Shown: positions 47,491-60,286 of the stretch, piece by piece
How positions within the stretch are numbered: position 1 is the first letter of the stretch
Layout of the letters: each line of letters opens with the position of its first letter
From: Miscanthus floridulus
Taxonomy: Eukaryota > Streptophyta > Magnoliopsida > Poales > Poaceae
DNA: 64,000 nucleotides
NCBI RefSeq assembly: GCF_019320115.1
Contig: NC_089594.1
Coordinates: 20,190,880-20,254,879, forward strand
Reading direction: 5' to 3'
Notes under the pieces: generated by a model
Told to the model about the DNA's origin: nothing
Databases searched by the model: none
Seen by the model: the letters and a program-made list of their open reading frames with translations, nothing else
Program-made: the position numbers and the translations under genes

Positions 47491-50400
47491 CTAGCTTGGC
47501 TTCAATGGCAGTGTTGGGTCGAAGTAGAACTCGCCCTTGGAATCGATGACCTGCTCATTAAAAAATCCGGCTATAGACTCTTGAATTGCTTTGATTTGGT
47601 CTTGCCGTATGACCTTTTCCTCCAACCATCGAGTCTACAGGTTTGAATTAAAGGAAAATAAATTAATATATGTACATATATATATATATAAAGACATAGT
47701 AACACAATCAATAATAATAATTAAATGAATATATAGTGTATTTTTAACGTACTTTGAGTCTCTCTGTAGGAGTTCTTTGGGAGAGCACCTTGATAAACTT
47801 GCAAACATAGTAACCACAGTAGTTGTTCCCCTGTTCCTGCCTCAGACACCACTTTACGAGAAAAAGATTTGTCATCCAATCTGGTGATCCGGTGAAAGCT
47901 ATATGTTTAATTAATAAAGATGATGCGATTCAGGGGACTTACTTTCAAAGGGATTACATTCAGTGGCGCTTTGCATTTTTTCCATGTGTTGCTTCTCAAT
48001 AAAGGTTTTCCAAACACTGCCCAATAAAAAATTTGCCACGTCATCAGATATAGTTAATCATCATGTTTGTGTGTATATATAGTTGCTAGAGATCCCGAAA
48101 TTACCTCTGGATAATATCTATCATATCTTGGTAGTCTTGTTGTGGTTTTCTCATCGAGTCATAGATTATCAAGTGACTTTTCACCAGATCGATGTCCATC
48201 AATATCCAGTGATTGCTGCATGTGTTTATAGGATATAACACATAACACTCATTAATTAACTAGAATCAACATATGAGCCATTAAGGATATGATCGACATG
48301 ATTAACACTCACTTGAAGTTATAGGGAAAGAGTATATCCTTCTTGTGGCGTTGGTTCACTAAGAAGTTCATGAGGTTACTCTCTGACTCAGACTTCCAAT
48401 TAGTCTTTGGAGTAATTGGGTCTTTGAATACTATATGGGGATCAACAAAACCAATTTCATTGCAGCCTTCCTTTCTGAGCTCTGTCATTATAAATCTGCA
48501 TATATATAGTACTTGTTAGGATAATTTATATGCATATACACACATATGATGAGTTTAATAATAGATCGAAAGAATTATTACTTACAGGCAATAGCAGCTA
48601 ATGATAACTTTGTCCAGAGAGGTCAGGTGGCATAGTTGATGAAATTCTGCAAAGTCAACATACATAACATCATCGCCACGGAACCAATGTTCGTCTCTAA
48701 TTCTGACACCAACGCAGAAGTCTCCACTGGTAGACGCCTGCATGTACCACTTGTTTAGCAGGTACATTTGCGTCCCCAGATCAGATAAGGCTTGAGGGTT
48801 GTATAGACTCTGGCCTAGTATAAATTTTTTCTTCCAAATATCAACCTCCGCCGCACTCTCAATGTTTCCATCACCAAACATCTGGTAAAGGTAGAGACCA
48901 GTCTCATCAAGAAATTCACCAAGGTGATCCAAATCGACATCCGGAGGTATGTTTGCCTGATGCATTAATCCTAAATTCGAACCATATTCATTACCAACAA
49001 CTAGCGGGGGGATTGATTGGTGCGCTTGTTGTCCGAGTTGGGCAACTCCTTTCCCTGCCCGCTTCTTTTTCTGTGTCACTTCAATTGACTTGGTGAGAGT
49101 GCGGTCATAGTCCGATAACATTGATTTGGACTGGCTTACGAGATTCCCGCTGTTGTTGCTGGTAAGAAGTCACCTTTTTTCTTAGAATATCTAGAGCAAC
49201 GAAGAAGTACGGTTTCTCCGGGTTTCTCCTTGCTTCTTGATTCATTTTAAGTTTGTCATAGAATCTAGACATGTCTTTTTTATATGCATCAGTTCCTTCT
49301 TCCTTCTCTTCAGATATTATTTTGGGAATAGCCCTTGGCTTCACGGTGGTTTTCTTTGCAGGCGGGGACTGGTTCTTCGTTTGAGGGGCTAGGCCTCTTG
49401 CTAGGCTTCTTGGTAGGCGGGGGCGGGGGAGGCGTAGGAGACCTCCTTGGAGGTGTTGGCAGCGGCGTTGGAGACCTCCTTGGAGGTGGCGGCTGTGGCA
49501 TTGGAGACCTCCTTGGAGATGGTGTGGATGCAGCCTTGCCTTCCAACACAATGTCATCGTACAGAGCACTATGATGATCTGGCTGATTGAACAATTGGAT
49601 TTAGGTTGGGGGAGGATCTGCTACAAAAAAAGGAATGACATATTATTATGAGCAGATTATTAATTATTTAAGCCAATACAAATTAATGATGTAGTGTTTT
49701 CATCCGCACGTACCTATGGTGAGGTAGTTCAGGAGGAGGTGGAGCCGACATCCCTGGAATGATGATGTAGCGCTTGCGCCATAGAATGAATGTCTTCTCC
49801 GCTTCTCCTAGAGTCTTCTCGCCATCACCTCTAGGAATGTCAAGAGGCAAATCACTAAAACCTTTTTCAGCTTTATCTACCGAGATGGTAGCATATCCTT
49901 CTTGGATTATATTCCCATGAATCCTTGGTGTCTTGGTTCGGTCGATAGGATTAACAAGACCGATAGCCACCTTGATTGTGGAATTCTCCTTCGGAATGTG
50001 TAGCTCACACGTTGTACAAGGTTCAGTGACGTCATCCACAGGGAAGCGCAGTCCTGTGTCCCCTTGATTTGGTATCTCCGTGGAAGCGCAGCTGCTTTTC
50101 AACTGAACAGATTGGCTAATGTTGATTCCTGGCTCTGATGCCTGCTTGCTTGCACTCACTGCTATTTGCACTTGCCTTCTGATTTCCTCCTGCATTCTCG
50201 CTTCAAGGTTTTTTTCCCGCTCCTGTGCTTCACGCACTGCTTCCTCCAACCTCTAGAGCCGCTGTGCCTCTTCTTTCTTCTTTCTCTGGCGACTTCTGTA
50301 GGAAGGTCTGTCCTGAGGGAATCCATGCTCCCACGAGACACTTCCTTTGCCTCTAGTTCGGCCACCATATTCAATAGTCCCGATGGCGTATGTCAGCTCA

Positions 50401-51482
50401 TCCTTCTCTCTGTTGGGCCTGAACGCACCACTAGCAGTAGCTCTCTGAGCATAAAACAATCTTTCTGCTGCTTCTTGCAGTCTTGCGCCATAAACGCACT
50501 TCCCTATCTCCTGGTCTAGTGTTCCCCCATGACCGAAAAACCAATTCTTTGCACGTTCTCCCCACTCGAGTGATTCTGGTCTGATACCCTTGGCAAGAAG
50601 GTCTGCTTCCATTTTGTTCCACTTCTTAATGGCAGTCGGGTAGCCACCTGATCCCAAGGTATGGTGGTATGTCTTCTGTTGGGCATTACGTTGGTTCTTT
50701 ATCACCCGACTCATACCCTCTTCCGAAGTCTTGTACTGTACAAACTCATCCCAATAGGGCCTCTGCTTTGAGATCGGGCCTGGGACAGTAAAATCTGGTG
50801 CTATGTTCTTCTTGACATACGTCGTGTATAGGTGTTTCTTCCAAGTCTGAAACTGGGTGGCCATCTTCTTCATTGCCCAATCCCTAACTCGCTCCTTCAA
50901 TTCATCACCATCTATTATATCATCATAACCATCTGTTTGAAGCGTGAAATGTACCAAGACATCTTTCCAAATTAACGCCTTGTCATGATCGGAGACAAAA
51001 CTGATATGAGGAGCATTGGTCTTCTTCTTCCATTCACGGGTACTAATCGGGAGCCGGTCCCGTACAAGGTAACCACAGTGGTGCACAAATTTCATTTTAT
51101 TCGGCCCCCCCGGTTCGCCTGTATCCACATTGAACTCCGAGATGATGAAGCGGCCCTCCAATGGCTTTTTGGGACCTCGAACATTTTTACTCTTCGTTGT
51201 AGTTGTTGATGTCGATCCAGAGGGCTACAAAACATAAATATTATTTTTAATGTCATGAGCACACATAAGACATATGATGATAATATATATAGCTAATAAT
51301 AAAAAATATATACTTGGCCAATATGTTGTTGCTCATTTTGTTCAAGAGCTAAGTACTGACTCCCGTCATCTGCATCCTCTTGCACGTTATTTTTAGCACC
51401 ATCATCAGCCGGCAACTTGAGTGCCAGTGTTGATCAAATTCATCATCAACTCCTCCTCATCCATGTTTCTCGGGTCGGCCAT
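47491..51482 (-). pseudogene. TnpA-like / Ulp1 (C48) protease gene of element 3
   Basis: Exons 51482-51314, 51224-49714, 49620-48586, 48495-48313, 48215-48105, 48016-47943, 47851-47753 and 47634-47491. The same domains as in copy A are visible, and the protease His, Asp and Cys codons are all present. Breaks: shared TAG at 50253-50255; inserted bases near 51408 (exon 1), 49583, 49391 and 49131 (exon 3); and an extra C near 47984 in the short exon 6, which shifts the frame before the catalytic Cys. Exon 2 upstream of the shared stop is open here, while copy A is broken in it. So the two copies are damaged at different places. Confidence 0.78.
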
Positions 51483-51598
51483 CTAGCTTCAAAAAACAAA
51501 ACCAATATATAGTACGTCAAATCTTTGCTTACATGCGTAAAATCTATGAACAATATGCATTATTAAATCTTGCCCCTCGGTCACTGGACGCAATTCGC

Positions 51599-51726
51599 CA
51601 CACTAGGGCGAACTACGTCGGTACTAGGGCGAATTAGGGCTATACATAAACGGCCGAGGGCAAATTGCGTCGGTGACTAGGGCGAACCACGTCGGTGACA
51701 TCAACAGCGCGGTTCGCCCTGGTGTG
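51599..51726. repeat. 128-bp inverted-repeat insert, copy B
   Basis: As 32442-32569. Confidence 0.6.
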
Positions 51727-51797
51727 ATTGTTTAGCATTTACGATAACGATAATACGAATGTTGATCAACTAGGCCACGAGAAAGGGCGGTGTGACA

Positions 51798-52048
51798 AGA
51801 GTGGCGGTGCTCCACTCTGCCGTATATATGTCTGTACACAAGGGTGAACGAGGGCGGCGGTGCTCCGCCGTATACATAGAAACGCATGGGCGAACGAGGG
51901 CGGCGGTGCTCCGCGACATATATATACATGCATATGAATACAAATGACGTATATATACGTGTCGGCGCGGTGGCCGGTGTGCTGACGACGACGACGTGAG
52001 GCGGGCCGGCGTGCTGACGACGACGACGACATGAGGCGGGCCGGGGCG
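51798..52048. repeat. GC-rich tandem repeats in the leader, copy B
   Basis: As 32641-32890. The AT-rich stretch 52050-52715 after it holds no recognised gene. Confidence 0.7.
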
Positions 52049-52974
52049 GTGTCGGTGCGTGATGTTGTGATCCTATGTACCATGTGAACCATGTAGTCAT
52101 TCATCATATGAGAAAATTCTATGTTGATAATGTAAGTATAAGTCATTATGAAATGTAAGTATATGTGTCTTATTGCTAATATAACCATTACTATTTCTGA
52201 AATGATAAGAATTTATTTTCTTCTTCTACAGGCGATCTCTGATGCTATGATATAAAGTTTGAAGATAGTCTTCCCGGAAAAAATATGTAATGCTCATATT
52301 ACTTTAGCAACATTAATATATTATATCTGTATATTCAAAGTTCACAAATGAAGAAACATTGAAGTTTTCCTTCATTTGTCTGTAGCCATGCATGCAAGTC
52401 CAACCAAAACTGCTTACATCATCACATGTGATATTTTTTATAAACTAAAAAACGCTTAGTTTACAAACTGGGTATCCAAATTGAGTTCCTATTTGACCAT
52501 TATATATCCTACAACAAATCCTTCAAAAAAATTTATTTGGATATATTTGTACATGAATATATTTGGATAAAATTTATTTGGATAAAATTTATTTGGATAA
52601 AAAAAGTTCCTATTTGTACATGAATATATTTGGATAACATTTCGTTAACAAACATTGATCTATGAAGATAGAAAAAATTCTTCGATTGAGCAAAGGCAGT
52701 GTTCTAGATTCACCTCGAGCTCGGCAGTGGAGGGCCGGGCGCGGTGGAGGGCCACGGGCGCGGTGGAGGGCCTCGGGCGCGGAGGAGGGCGCGGTGGAGG
52801 GCCATGGGCGCGCGCGGAGGAGGGGCACGGGCGCGCGCGGTGGAGGCCGCACGAGGAAGAAGAGGGCGGCGCCGGTGTCACAGAAGGCGAACGGACGCGG
52901 CGCGAGGAAGAAGAGGGCGGCGGTGTTCGACGAGGAAGAAGACGAGCGGATCGATCTGCGCCAGGCGCTGGAGG

Positions 52975-53238
52975 TTATATATCAGAGAGAATTACTCCCG
53001 GTGCCAGCCACCAACCGGGAGTAAAAACCCTTTACTCCCGGTGCGTATTACCAACCGGGAGTAAAGGTACCTTTACTCCCGGTGCGTGTTACCAACCGGG
53101 AGTAAAGGTATACCTTTACTCCCGGTTGGTAACACGCACCGGGAGTAAAGGGTTATTTTTGGCGGGCCACGAAACTGCAGCCCACCTTTACTCCCGGGTG
53201 GGCTTCCCACCCGGGAGTAAAGGTGGGCTGCAGTTTTG
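52975..53238 (-). promoter_or_regulatory. internal TATA and hairpin cluster of element 3
   Basis: Minus-strand GATATATAA at 52975-52983 and ACT-variant hairpins at 52994-53238, matching 33818-34081. Confidence 0.6.
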
Positions 53239-53244
53239 TTTCCC

Positions 53245-53703
53245 GCCTGTTTTAAGCAATAGTCTTGTTAAATACAATAGAAATGCAATAGTTTTTGTTA
53301 AATACATAGTAAATTAAATAAAAGGCATAAAATTATTTTGTTAAAAATATGAATTTTGTTTTTGTTTATTGCACATAGGAAAAATCTATAACCTAACTTT
53401 TTTTTATTTTTTGTTAGAATTATAAAACATAATGTAACTAATATTTATTATTTCGTTAATGCAAAAATGTAGTGTTTAATTAAAATTATTAAAACTATTG
53501 GTTTTGGACAGGAAATTTGTTTTCACATCATTTTAACGTTAATATTTTAATTTTTCATCACTCAGTATCCTAATTTACCTTTTTGAGAGAGAAATCCCAC
53601 CAAATCAAACATTGATTTAATTTGAAACATGACATAATAAACATCTGAATTCACAATTATTACATAATATCTCAAACACACACTATATTAAATCACTATA
53701 TCA
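53245..53703. other. AT-rich 3' region of the TNP2 gene, copy B
   Basis: As 34090-34546; no gene seen. Confidence 0.4.
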
Positions 53704-56700
53704 TCAAGTGGGCACAGCAGTGAACTTCTTCTTTATGTATGTCCCTTGGTTATGATCGCTTCGTAACCATGGAGTGTCCTCATCATTTACCAAGATGCTA
53801 GGGTCTTTGTTCACTTTGAAGGGCGGAATTCGGTCATCCTTTTCATATTCTTCTGACATGTCCGACTTGTCCTCAATTCCCACGATGACTCTTTTCCCTG
53901 AAAGAACTATGTGGCGCTTTGGCTCTTTGGTTGAGTCATTATCGTTTTTCCCTCTTTTTGGTTTGGTAGACATATCATTGACATAGAACACCTGATTCAC
54001 ATCCTTGGCAAGGACGAATGGTTCGTCTTTGTATCCAATATTACTAAGGTCTACTGTTGTCATTCCATACTCGTTGTCTACTGTTACCCCGCCTCCGGTC
54101 ACCTTGACCCATTGGCACTTGAACAATGGGATCTTCAAAGTAGGTGCATATTCTAGTTCCCATATTTCATCTATGCGTCCATAATATGTCTGCTTATTCC
54201 CATTCGGGTCTGTGGCATCTATGCGGACACCACTGTTTTGGTTGGTACTCCTTTTATCTTGGGCTACTGTGTAGAATATGTTCCCATTTATCTCGTACCC
54301 TTTGTATGTGACTGATATGCCATGATGGTTGCATAGCCAATAAATACATTTGCTCATGGATGCTCTCATCACCTTGACATTTCTTTCGCAACCAACCGCC
54401 GAAAGTTTCCATGTGCTTACGCGTAATCCAAGCTTCAGTCTTCCCTGGAAACTCGGATCGTAAGAGATCCTTGTGTGTCTCAATATACGGATCTACCAAA
54501 GAGGAGTTCTGTAGAACTGTGTAGTGTGCTTTATTGAAATAATCATCATCCGTACCAATATATGTTTTCCTCCCTAGTGTCCCCTTTCCGCTTAGTCTCC
54601 CCTCATGTCTCGATTCAGGAACACCAATCGAGTCAAGGTCGGGAATAAAGTCAACACAGAACTCAATGACCTCTTCTGTTCCATAGCCCTTGGTGATGCT
54701 TCCTTCTGGGCGAGCACGGTTGTGAACATATTTCTTCAGGACTCCCATGAATCTCTCTAAGGGGAACATGTTGTGTAGGAACACAGGACCAAGAGTGAAA
54801 ATCTCCTTGACTAGGTGAACTAGGAGGTGTGTCATAATATCAAAGAAGGAAGGAGGGAACACCAACTCAAAGCTGACGAGACATTGAACCACATCATTCT
54901 GTAGTTTAGCTAGATCAGTTGGATCAATTGCCTTCTGAGAAATTGCATTGAGGAATGCACATAGCTTCACGGTGGCTAGACGTACATTTGGAGGTAGAAT
55001 TCCTCTTAATGCAACTAGAAGTAATTGCGTCATGAGAACGTGACAGTCATGGGACTTTAAGTTACAGAATTTCTTCTCTGGCACATTTATAATACCCTTT
55101 ATATTCGAGGAGAATCCAGATGGTACCTTGATGTTGTTTAAGCATTCAAACATATTTCCTTCTCCTCTTTGCTTAGAGTGTAGCTAGCAGGACGTAAGTA
55201 ATGGCGTCCATCATCTGTTTTCTCTGGATGCAGGTTGTCTCTTTCTCTCAAACAACGCAGGTCCTGTCGTGCTTCAAATGTGTCCTTAGGCTTTCCATAC
55301 ACACCCATAAAGCCTAGCAGGTTCACACAAAGATTCTTCGTCAGGTGCATCACGTCGATCGAGCTACGGACCTCCAGGACTTGCCAATAGGGTAGGTCCC
55401 AAAATATGGACTTCTTCTTCCACATGGGTGCGTGACCGTTAGCGTCTTTCGGAATAGGTTGGCTTCCATGTCCTTTTCCAAAGATGACTTTCACATCATT
55501 GACCATATCGAGTACATCCTCACCGGTTCGGTTGCGAGGCTTGGTCAGGTGGTCTGCCTTCCCTTTAAAATGCTTGCCTTTCTTTCTTACAGGGTGATTT
55601 GCAGGAAGAAATCGACGATGGCCAAGGTACACGACCTTTCGACATTTTTTCAAGAATACACCTCTAATATCACCGAAGCAGTGTGTGCATGCATTATATC
55701 CCTTGTTTGACTGTCCTGAAAGATTACTTAGAGCAGGCCAATCATTGATTGTTACGAACAACAATGCTCGCAGATCAAAGTGTTCCTGTTTGTACTCATC
55801 CCACACACGTACACCTTCTTTATTCCACAAAATGAGAAGTTCGTCAATAAGTGGTCTCAGGTACACATCGATGTCATTGCCAGGTTGCTTTGGGCCTTGG
55901 ATGAACACAGGCATCATAATGAACTTCCGCTTCATGCATAACCAAGGAGGAATGTTGTAGATACTTAGAGTAACAGGCCAAGTGCTATGACTACTGTTCT
56001 GCTCTCCAAAAGGATTGATACCATCTGTACTTAAAGCAAACCTTAAGTTTCTTGCGTCATTTGCAAACTCCGGGAATTCTCTATCGATTGCTCTCCACTG
56101 GGACCCATCAGCAGGGTGTCTCAACATATTGTCTACCTTACGGTCTTCTTTGTGCCATCGTAACAATTTTGCATGTTCTTTGTTTCTGAATAGACGTTTC
56201 AAGCGTGGTATTATAGGAGCATACCACATAACCTTGGCAGGGATTTTCTTACGCGGACGTTCGCCCTCAACATCACCAGGGTCATCTCGCCTGATCTTAT
56301 ACCGCGACGCATGGCATACCGGGCATGCATCCAATTTCTCGTACTCTTTGCCACGGTACAGGATGCAGTCATTAGGACATGCATGTATCTTCTCTATTTC
56401 TAGCCCCATAGGACAGACAACTTGTTTTGCTTCGTAGGTAGTGGCGGGCAATTCATTGTACTTCGGAAGCATCTTCTTTTGGATTTTTAGTAACTCTCCA
56501 AATCCCTTGTCAGGTACACCATTCTTTGCCTTCCATTGCAGCAATTCTAGTGTGGTTCCCAACTTTTTTGCCCTGCATCACAAGTTGGGTACAACTAATT
56601 TCTTGTGATCTTCTAGCATCCGCTCGAACTTGATCTTCTCCTTTTCACTTTCACATTCTCTTTGTGCGTCACTGAATGACCTGAGAAAGATCATCAGCCG

Positions 56701-57055
56701 GCTCATCTTCTGCGGCTACCTCTTCTTCAGCTTCTCCCATTGCAGTATCATTGAAGCACGCACCATCAGGAATAATATCATTGTCGTCCCATTGTTCTTC
56801 TTCACCTTCTTCCATTACAACACCGGTTTCTCCGTGCTTTGTCCAACAAATATAGTTTGGCATGAAACCCGACTTGAACAAGTGTGAATGAAGAGTCCTT
56901 GAGCAAGGATATTCCACCGTATTCTTACATATGGCACATGGGCAGCACATGAAACCGTCGCGTTTGTTTGCCTCGGCCGCACGTAACAAAGAATGCACGC
57001 CGTCAATGAACTCTTGGGAGCGGCGATCAGCATTATACATCCAATGACGGCTCAT
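53704..57055 (-). pseudogene. TNP2-type CACTA transposase, copy B
   Basis: Same domain order as 34547-37896. It keeps Gln where copy A has a TAG (the YTVLQNSS context near 54510) and Arg in MSRHWMYNADRRSQ where copy A has Cys/His. Breaks: a one-base deletion at about 55153 in the EKEIMFECL context, one-base insertions at 54312-54313, 56595-56596 and 56672-56673, and the shared short A run near 56571. The Transposase_21 core is open. Confidence 0.9.
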
Positions 57056-57103
57056 CTATATTACATGACATAAATATCATATTAAAACCTAGATCATAAT
57101 TAA

Positions 57104-57665
57104 TTATTTATACAACATGCGTGCCACCACAAAAGATACAAATTTATGAAGCATCGCTACAATGTAGACAATCCCAACTACCACTAAAAGAACTAAAGCT
57201 AAAATACATTTCAGGAGCACAAGGATTTCGCGACCAATCTCAACTAAAACAGACAGATCCCCCGATTGTGCAACATCTTTGGGCTTCTTCGGCTGGATCA
57301 CTGCCTCATTAGGCGCCGTATCTGCCTGTTGTGCAAGATATTTTTGCACGAGTTCAACATACTCTTCCTCCCAGTAGAAGCCTGAACATCGTCCACTGCC
57401 ATCCCACTGAAATTAGAACTTTAATCACAACCATCATGAAAATAGGTATAAACTAACCATAATCAATAAATACGATAAAATAACTCACATTGCGATCCGG
57501 ACACTTGTAGAAGATACGATCCTTGTTGGGACCCTCCTTCTTCACTCGGTACTCCATCACAATCTTCGTCTCATCACGACACTTGCCGCATGGAATGAGA
57601 GGAAGGCCCGGCCTAAGTCGCTTTGGAAACCCATGAGAGGCCGAGGACCCGGAAGCAGTTGCCAT
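57104..57665 (-). CDS. GRF zinc-finger / membrane protein, copy B (159 aa)
   Basis: Exons 57665-57489 and 57406-57104, intact. Differs from copy A by a few residues (for example Arg for Lys at residue 18, Ser for Cys near residue 111). All four zinc-ligand Cys and the hydrophobic helix are kept. Confidence 0.8.
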
Positions 57666-57809
57666 CTACTCTCTATACTCATTTTTTAATACACTATAAA
57701 TTTCTCCTTTTATAAACAAATAAAATTAAGAAACTATAAAATTATCTAGATCTCTATACTCATTTTTTAATACATTATAGCTCAAAAACATGTTTTAATA
57801 AATAACCAT

Positions 57810-58382
57810 CCGTACTAGTTGACCTTGCTTACGTGATCATCTCGGCGAGCATTTCTCCACCGGACGGCACCGTACTTGGTCAAGGAAAAGCTCCGATTCT
57901 ACGAGGAAGGGAACACGGTCTTCCACGACCGTTGTCGCTCTCCCTCGTAGAATCAAAGCTCCTCCTTGATATCCGTTACCGCTCGGCAGAGAACATGATC
58001 GCCGAGCTGAACACGGTCCGCAAGTTCAACTAGTACGGATTTTCTATAATTTTCTAACTATTTTCTAAGTTTATATTTATATATACTACGTTTAGGTACG
58101 GTGATTGACAGACTACTGCGATGATATCGGGACATGTGAATAAATAACCATCCGTACTAGTTGACCTTGCTTACGTGATCAGCTCGGCGAGCATTTCTCC
58201 ACCGGACGGCACCGTACTTGGTCAAGGAAGAGCTCCGATTCTACTGAGGAAGGGAACACGGTCTTCCACGACCGTTGTCGCTCTCCCTCGTAGAATCAAA
58301 GCTCCTCCTTGACGTCCGTTACCGCTCGGCAGAGAACATGCTCGCCGACCTGAACACGGTCCGCAAGTTCAACTAGTACGGA
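57810..58382. repeat. two tandem fold-back repeats of element 3
   Basis: Units at 57810-58039 and 58152-58382; the second shares the CTACTGAGG variant with copy A. Confidence 0.9.
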
Positions 58383-58409
58383 TTTGCTATAATTTTCTAA
58401 CTATTTTCT

Positions 58410-58753
58410 AAGTTTATATTTATATATACTTTAACCTTCTTTCATGTAAATATGCAAGCTTGAAGTGATTTTGAGCTCAAAATGCTTACAAATGAAAAAA
58501 AAACCACAATAAAGAACCATAAATATATATAGTGAACAAAATGGCATAAGAAAATGGTGAAAAATGAGAGTATGAGATTGGTAACCTTTACAACTGAAGA
58601 ATCGACGGAGGAATCGAAGAAATCGACGGAGGAATCGAAGAATGGATGGAGGAACAATGGAGGGAGGGAGGAAGCAAGAACACTAGTTCAGTGAGCTTCA
58701 AAATGTGCTGAGCTCGGGCTCGGGGAGGAAGAAGGAGACGGCCGATATATAAA
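58410..58753 (-). promoter_or_regulatory. right-end promoter and leader of element 3
   Basis: As 39250-39595; TATA-like TTTATATAT on the minus strand at 58746-58753. Confidence 0.5.
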
Positions 58754-58759
58754 GGGAGA

Positions 58760-59045
58760 ACTATTTAGTCCCGGTTGGTGGCTCCAACCGGGACTAAAGG
58801 TAACTTTCCAACCCCGGGCGCAGCCACGGCCCGGGAGTAGACCTTTACTCCCGGTTGGAGCCACCAACCGGGAGTAAAAGTATACCTTTAGTCCCGGTTA
58901 GGTGGCTCCAACCGGGACTAAAGGTCCCTGCCACCTCTGTCTGGCGCAGTAGCCGTTGGGCAGGGACCTTTAGTCCCGGTTGGAGCCACCAACCGGGACT
59001 AAAGGTATTTCTAGTCCCGGGGGCAAAAAATTCTGGGACTAGAGT
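58760..59045. repeat. right subterminal hairpins of element 3
   Basis: As 39600-39880; begins AACTATTTAG where copy A has AATATTTAG. Confidence 0.85.
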
Positions 59046-59088
59046 CCATTTTGGCCGAGGATCAAAGGTCTGTTCTCTACTAGTGCCT

Positions 59089-59803
59089 CAGTGGGGTACT
59101 GCCACAGAGAAATGGAAGATCTCTTCAATGATGACCTGCCATAGAGAAACAGAAGCAGAGGAAGGAGCAATTAGAGAATAAGAGCATGCCTACCAGGCTG
59201 CCATAGAAATTAAAGAAGAGAACAGGGGCCAAACAATTTACATGGAACCGAGGGGGATCAGAGACGCAACAAACAAATTCTGCTGGACCGATTAGGGACG
59301 CGAGATCGACCGCCGTGGTGTCCTTGGCCCGTGCTCAAGATCCACCGCCGTTGAATCCCGGCTCCGGCCACCGCCGCCTCATCCTGCATTGCCGCATATT
59401 CAGTCGGTGCACCAAATCCGCCACCACTGGGCGTCCTCGATTGATGACGTCACGTCCTCAGCTCGATGCCGCCTCCTAACATTCCAAGAGGGCCAGCCTC
59501 GCCAAGAGGAAGGCTCTGAGGAGAGAGAAAAGTGGGAGGAGGTGAGAACAAGGCGTCTGTTACCACGTTTTAGGGACAAACATCTCACGTCAAACGAGCG
59601 GGGGCTAGGCGGGCGGGGCTTTGGGGTGGGCGAGGCAATGTTGTAGTAGGTGGGGCAGCAGGGTGGCACGGGGGTTCTAAGGGAAGGGCAGGGCGGGGGC
59701 TTTGGGCTAGGTGCGTGGGGCGGGATTTGGGAGGGAGAGGCGATCGAGCGCCGGGGATTGGATTCATGGAAGAGCGGGTTGGAATTGGAAGGGAGGGAGA
59801 GAT

Positions 59804-59869
<66 letters not shown>

Positions 59870-60283
59870 ACGGTGGGAGAGGAAACAATTGGCGGCGGCC
59901 CGTGAGAGAGGAAAGAACAGGTGACGGCACTTCTCCGGATTTGGGATTTGGGATTTGGGATTTGGGGAGAGAAGAGTCTAGGGTTTGTCACTGTAGTGCG
60001 CGCGAGCTGGGTGTGGGGCCTATTTTAGCGATGGACAGATTGATAGTATATTTATTTTTAGCGACTGATGGATTAACGGTAATTATGAATATTTATAGCG
60101 ACAGATATTCAATCAGTAAATGGGGAATAAGCGACAAATGGTCTGTGAGTTATCTTTAGCGACTGATCATCCATCGATAAATAAAATTTTTAGCGTCACA
60201 TGTCTAAAGCGACTGATCATCCATCTATTAATAAAATTTTTAGCATCACATGTGTGATGGTGATGCGGTACTGTGGTGTAGTA
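59089..60283. mobile_element. right part of element X
   Basis: Contains a GC-rich, gene-leader-like stretch (59280-59800) with no recognised protein, a long (GA)n run, and terminal TTAGCGACTGAT repeats before the right end. The GC-rich block may be captured host DNA. Confidence 0.7.
59807..59868. repeat. (GA)n microsatellite
   Basis: About 30 AG units. Open frames reading through it are artefacts. Confidence 0.97.
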
Positions 60284-60286
60284 GTT

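Larger units (their letters stand above)
46944..59085 (-). mobile_element. CACTA element 3, 12.1 kb, complete ends (copy B)
   Basis: Termini and gene order as in element 2. Target duplication CCT at 46941-46943 and 59086-59088. It differs from element 2 mainly by C/T and G/A substitutions and one-base indels. Confidence 0.96.
46703..60283. mobile_element. older CACTA-like element X, complete, hosting element 3
   Basis: Left end CACTACACCACAACACC at 46703, right end ACTGTGGTGTAGTA ending at 60283 (complement TACTACACCACAGT, first base changed). GTT flanks both sides (46700-46702 and 60284-60286). Both ends hold TTAGCGACAGA/TTAGCGACTGAT subterminal repeats. Without the nested 12.1-kb insertion it is about 1.44 kb and has no transposase, so it is non-autonomous. 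Confidence 0.82.

Noticed and set aside
59711..59924. Frames rich in Arg-Glu or Ser-Leu
   Set aside because: Products of the (GA)n microsatellite.
60000..60270. Second complete small transposon at the right of the duplication
   Set aside because: Its TTAGCGACTGAT repeats and terminus pair with the left end at 46703 and with the same GTT duplication, so it is the right end of element X.
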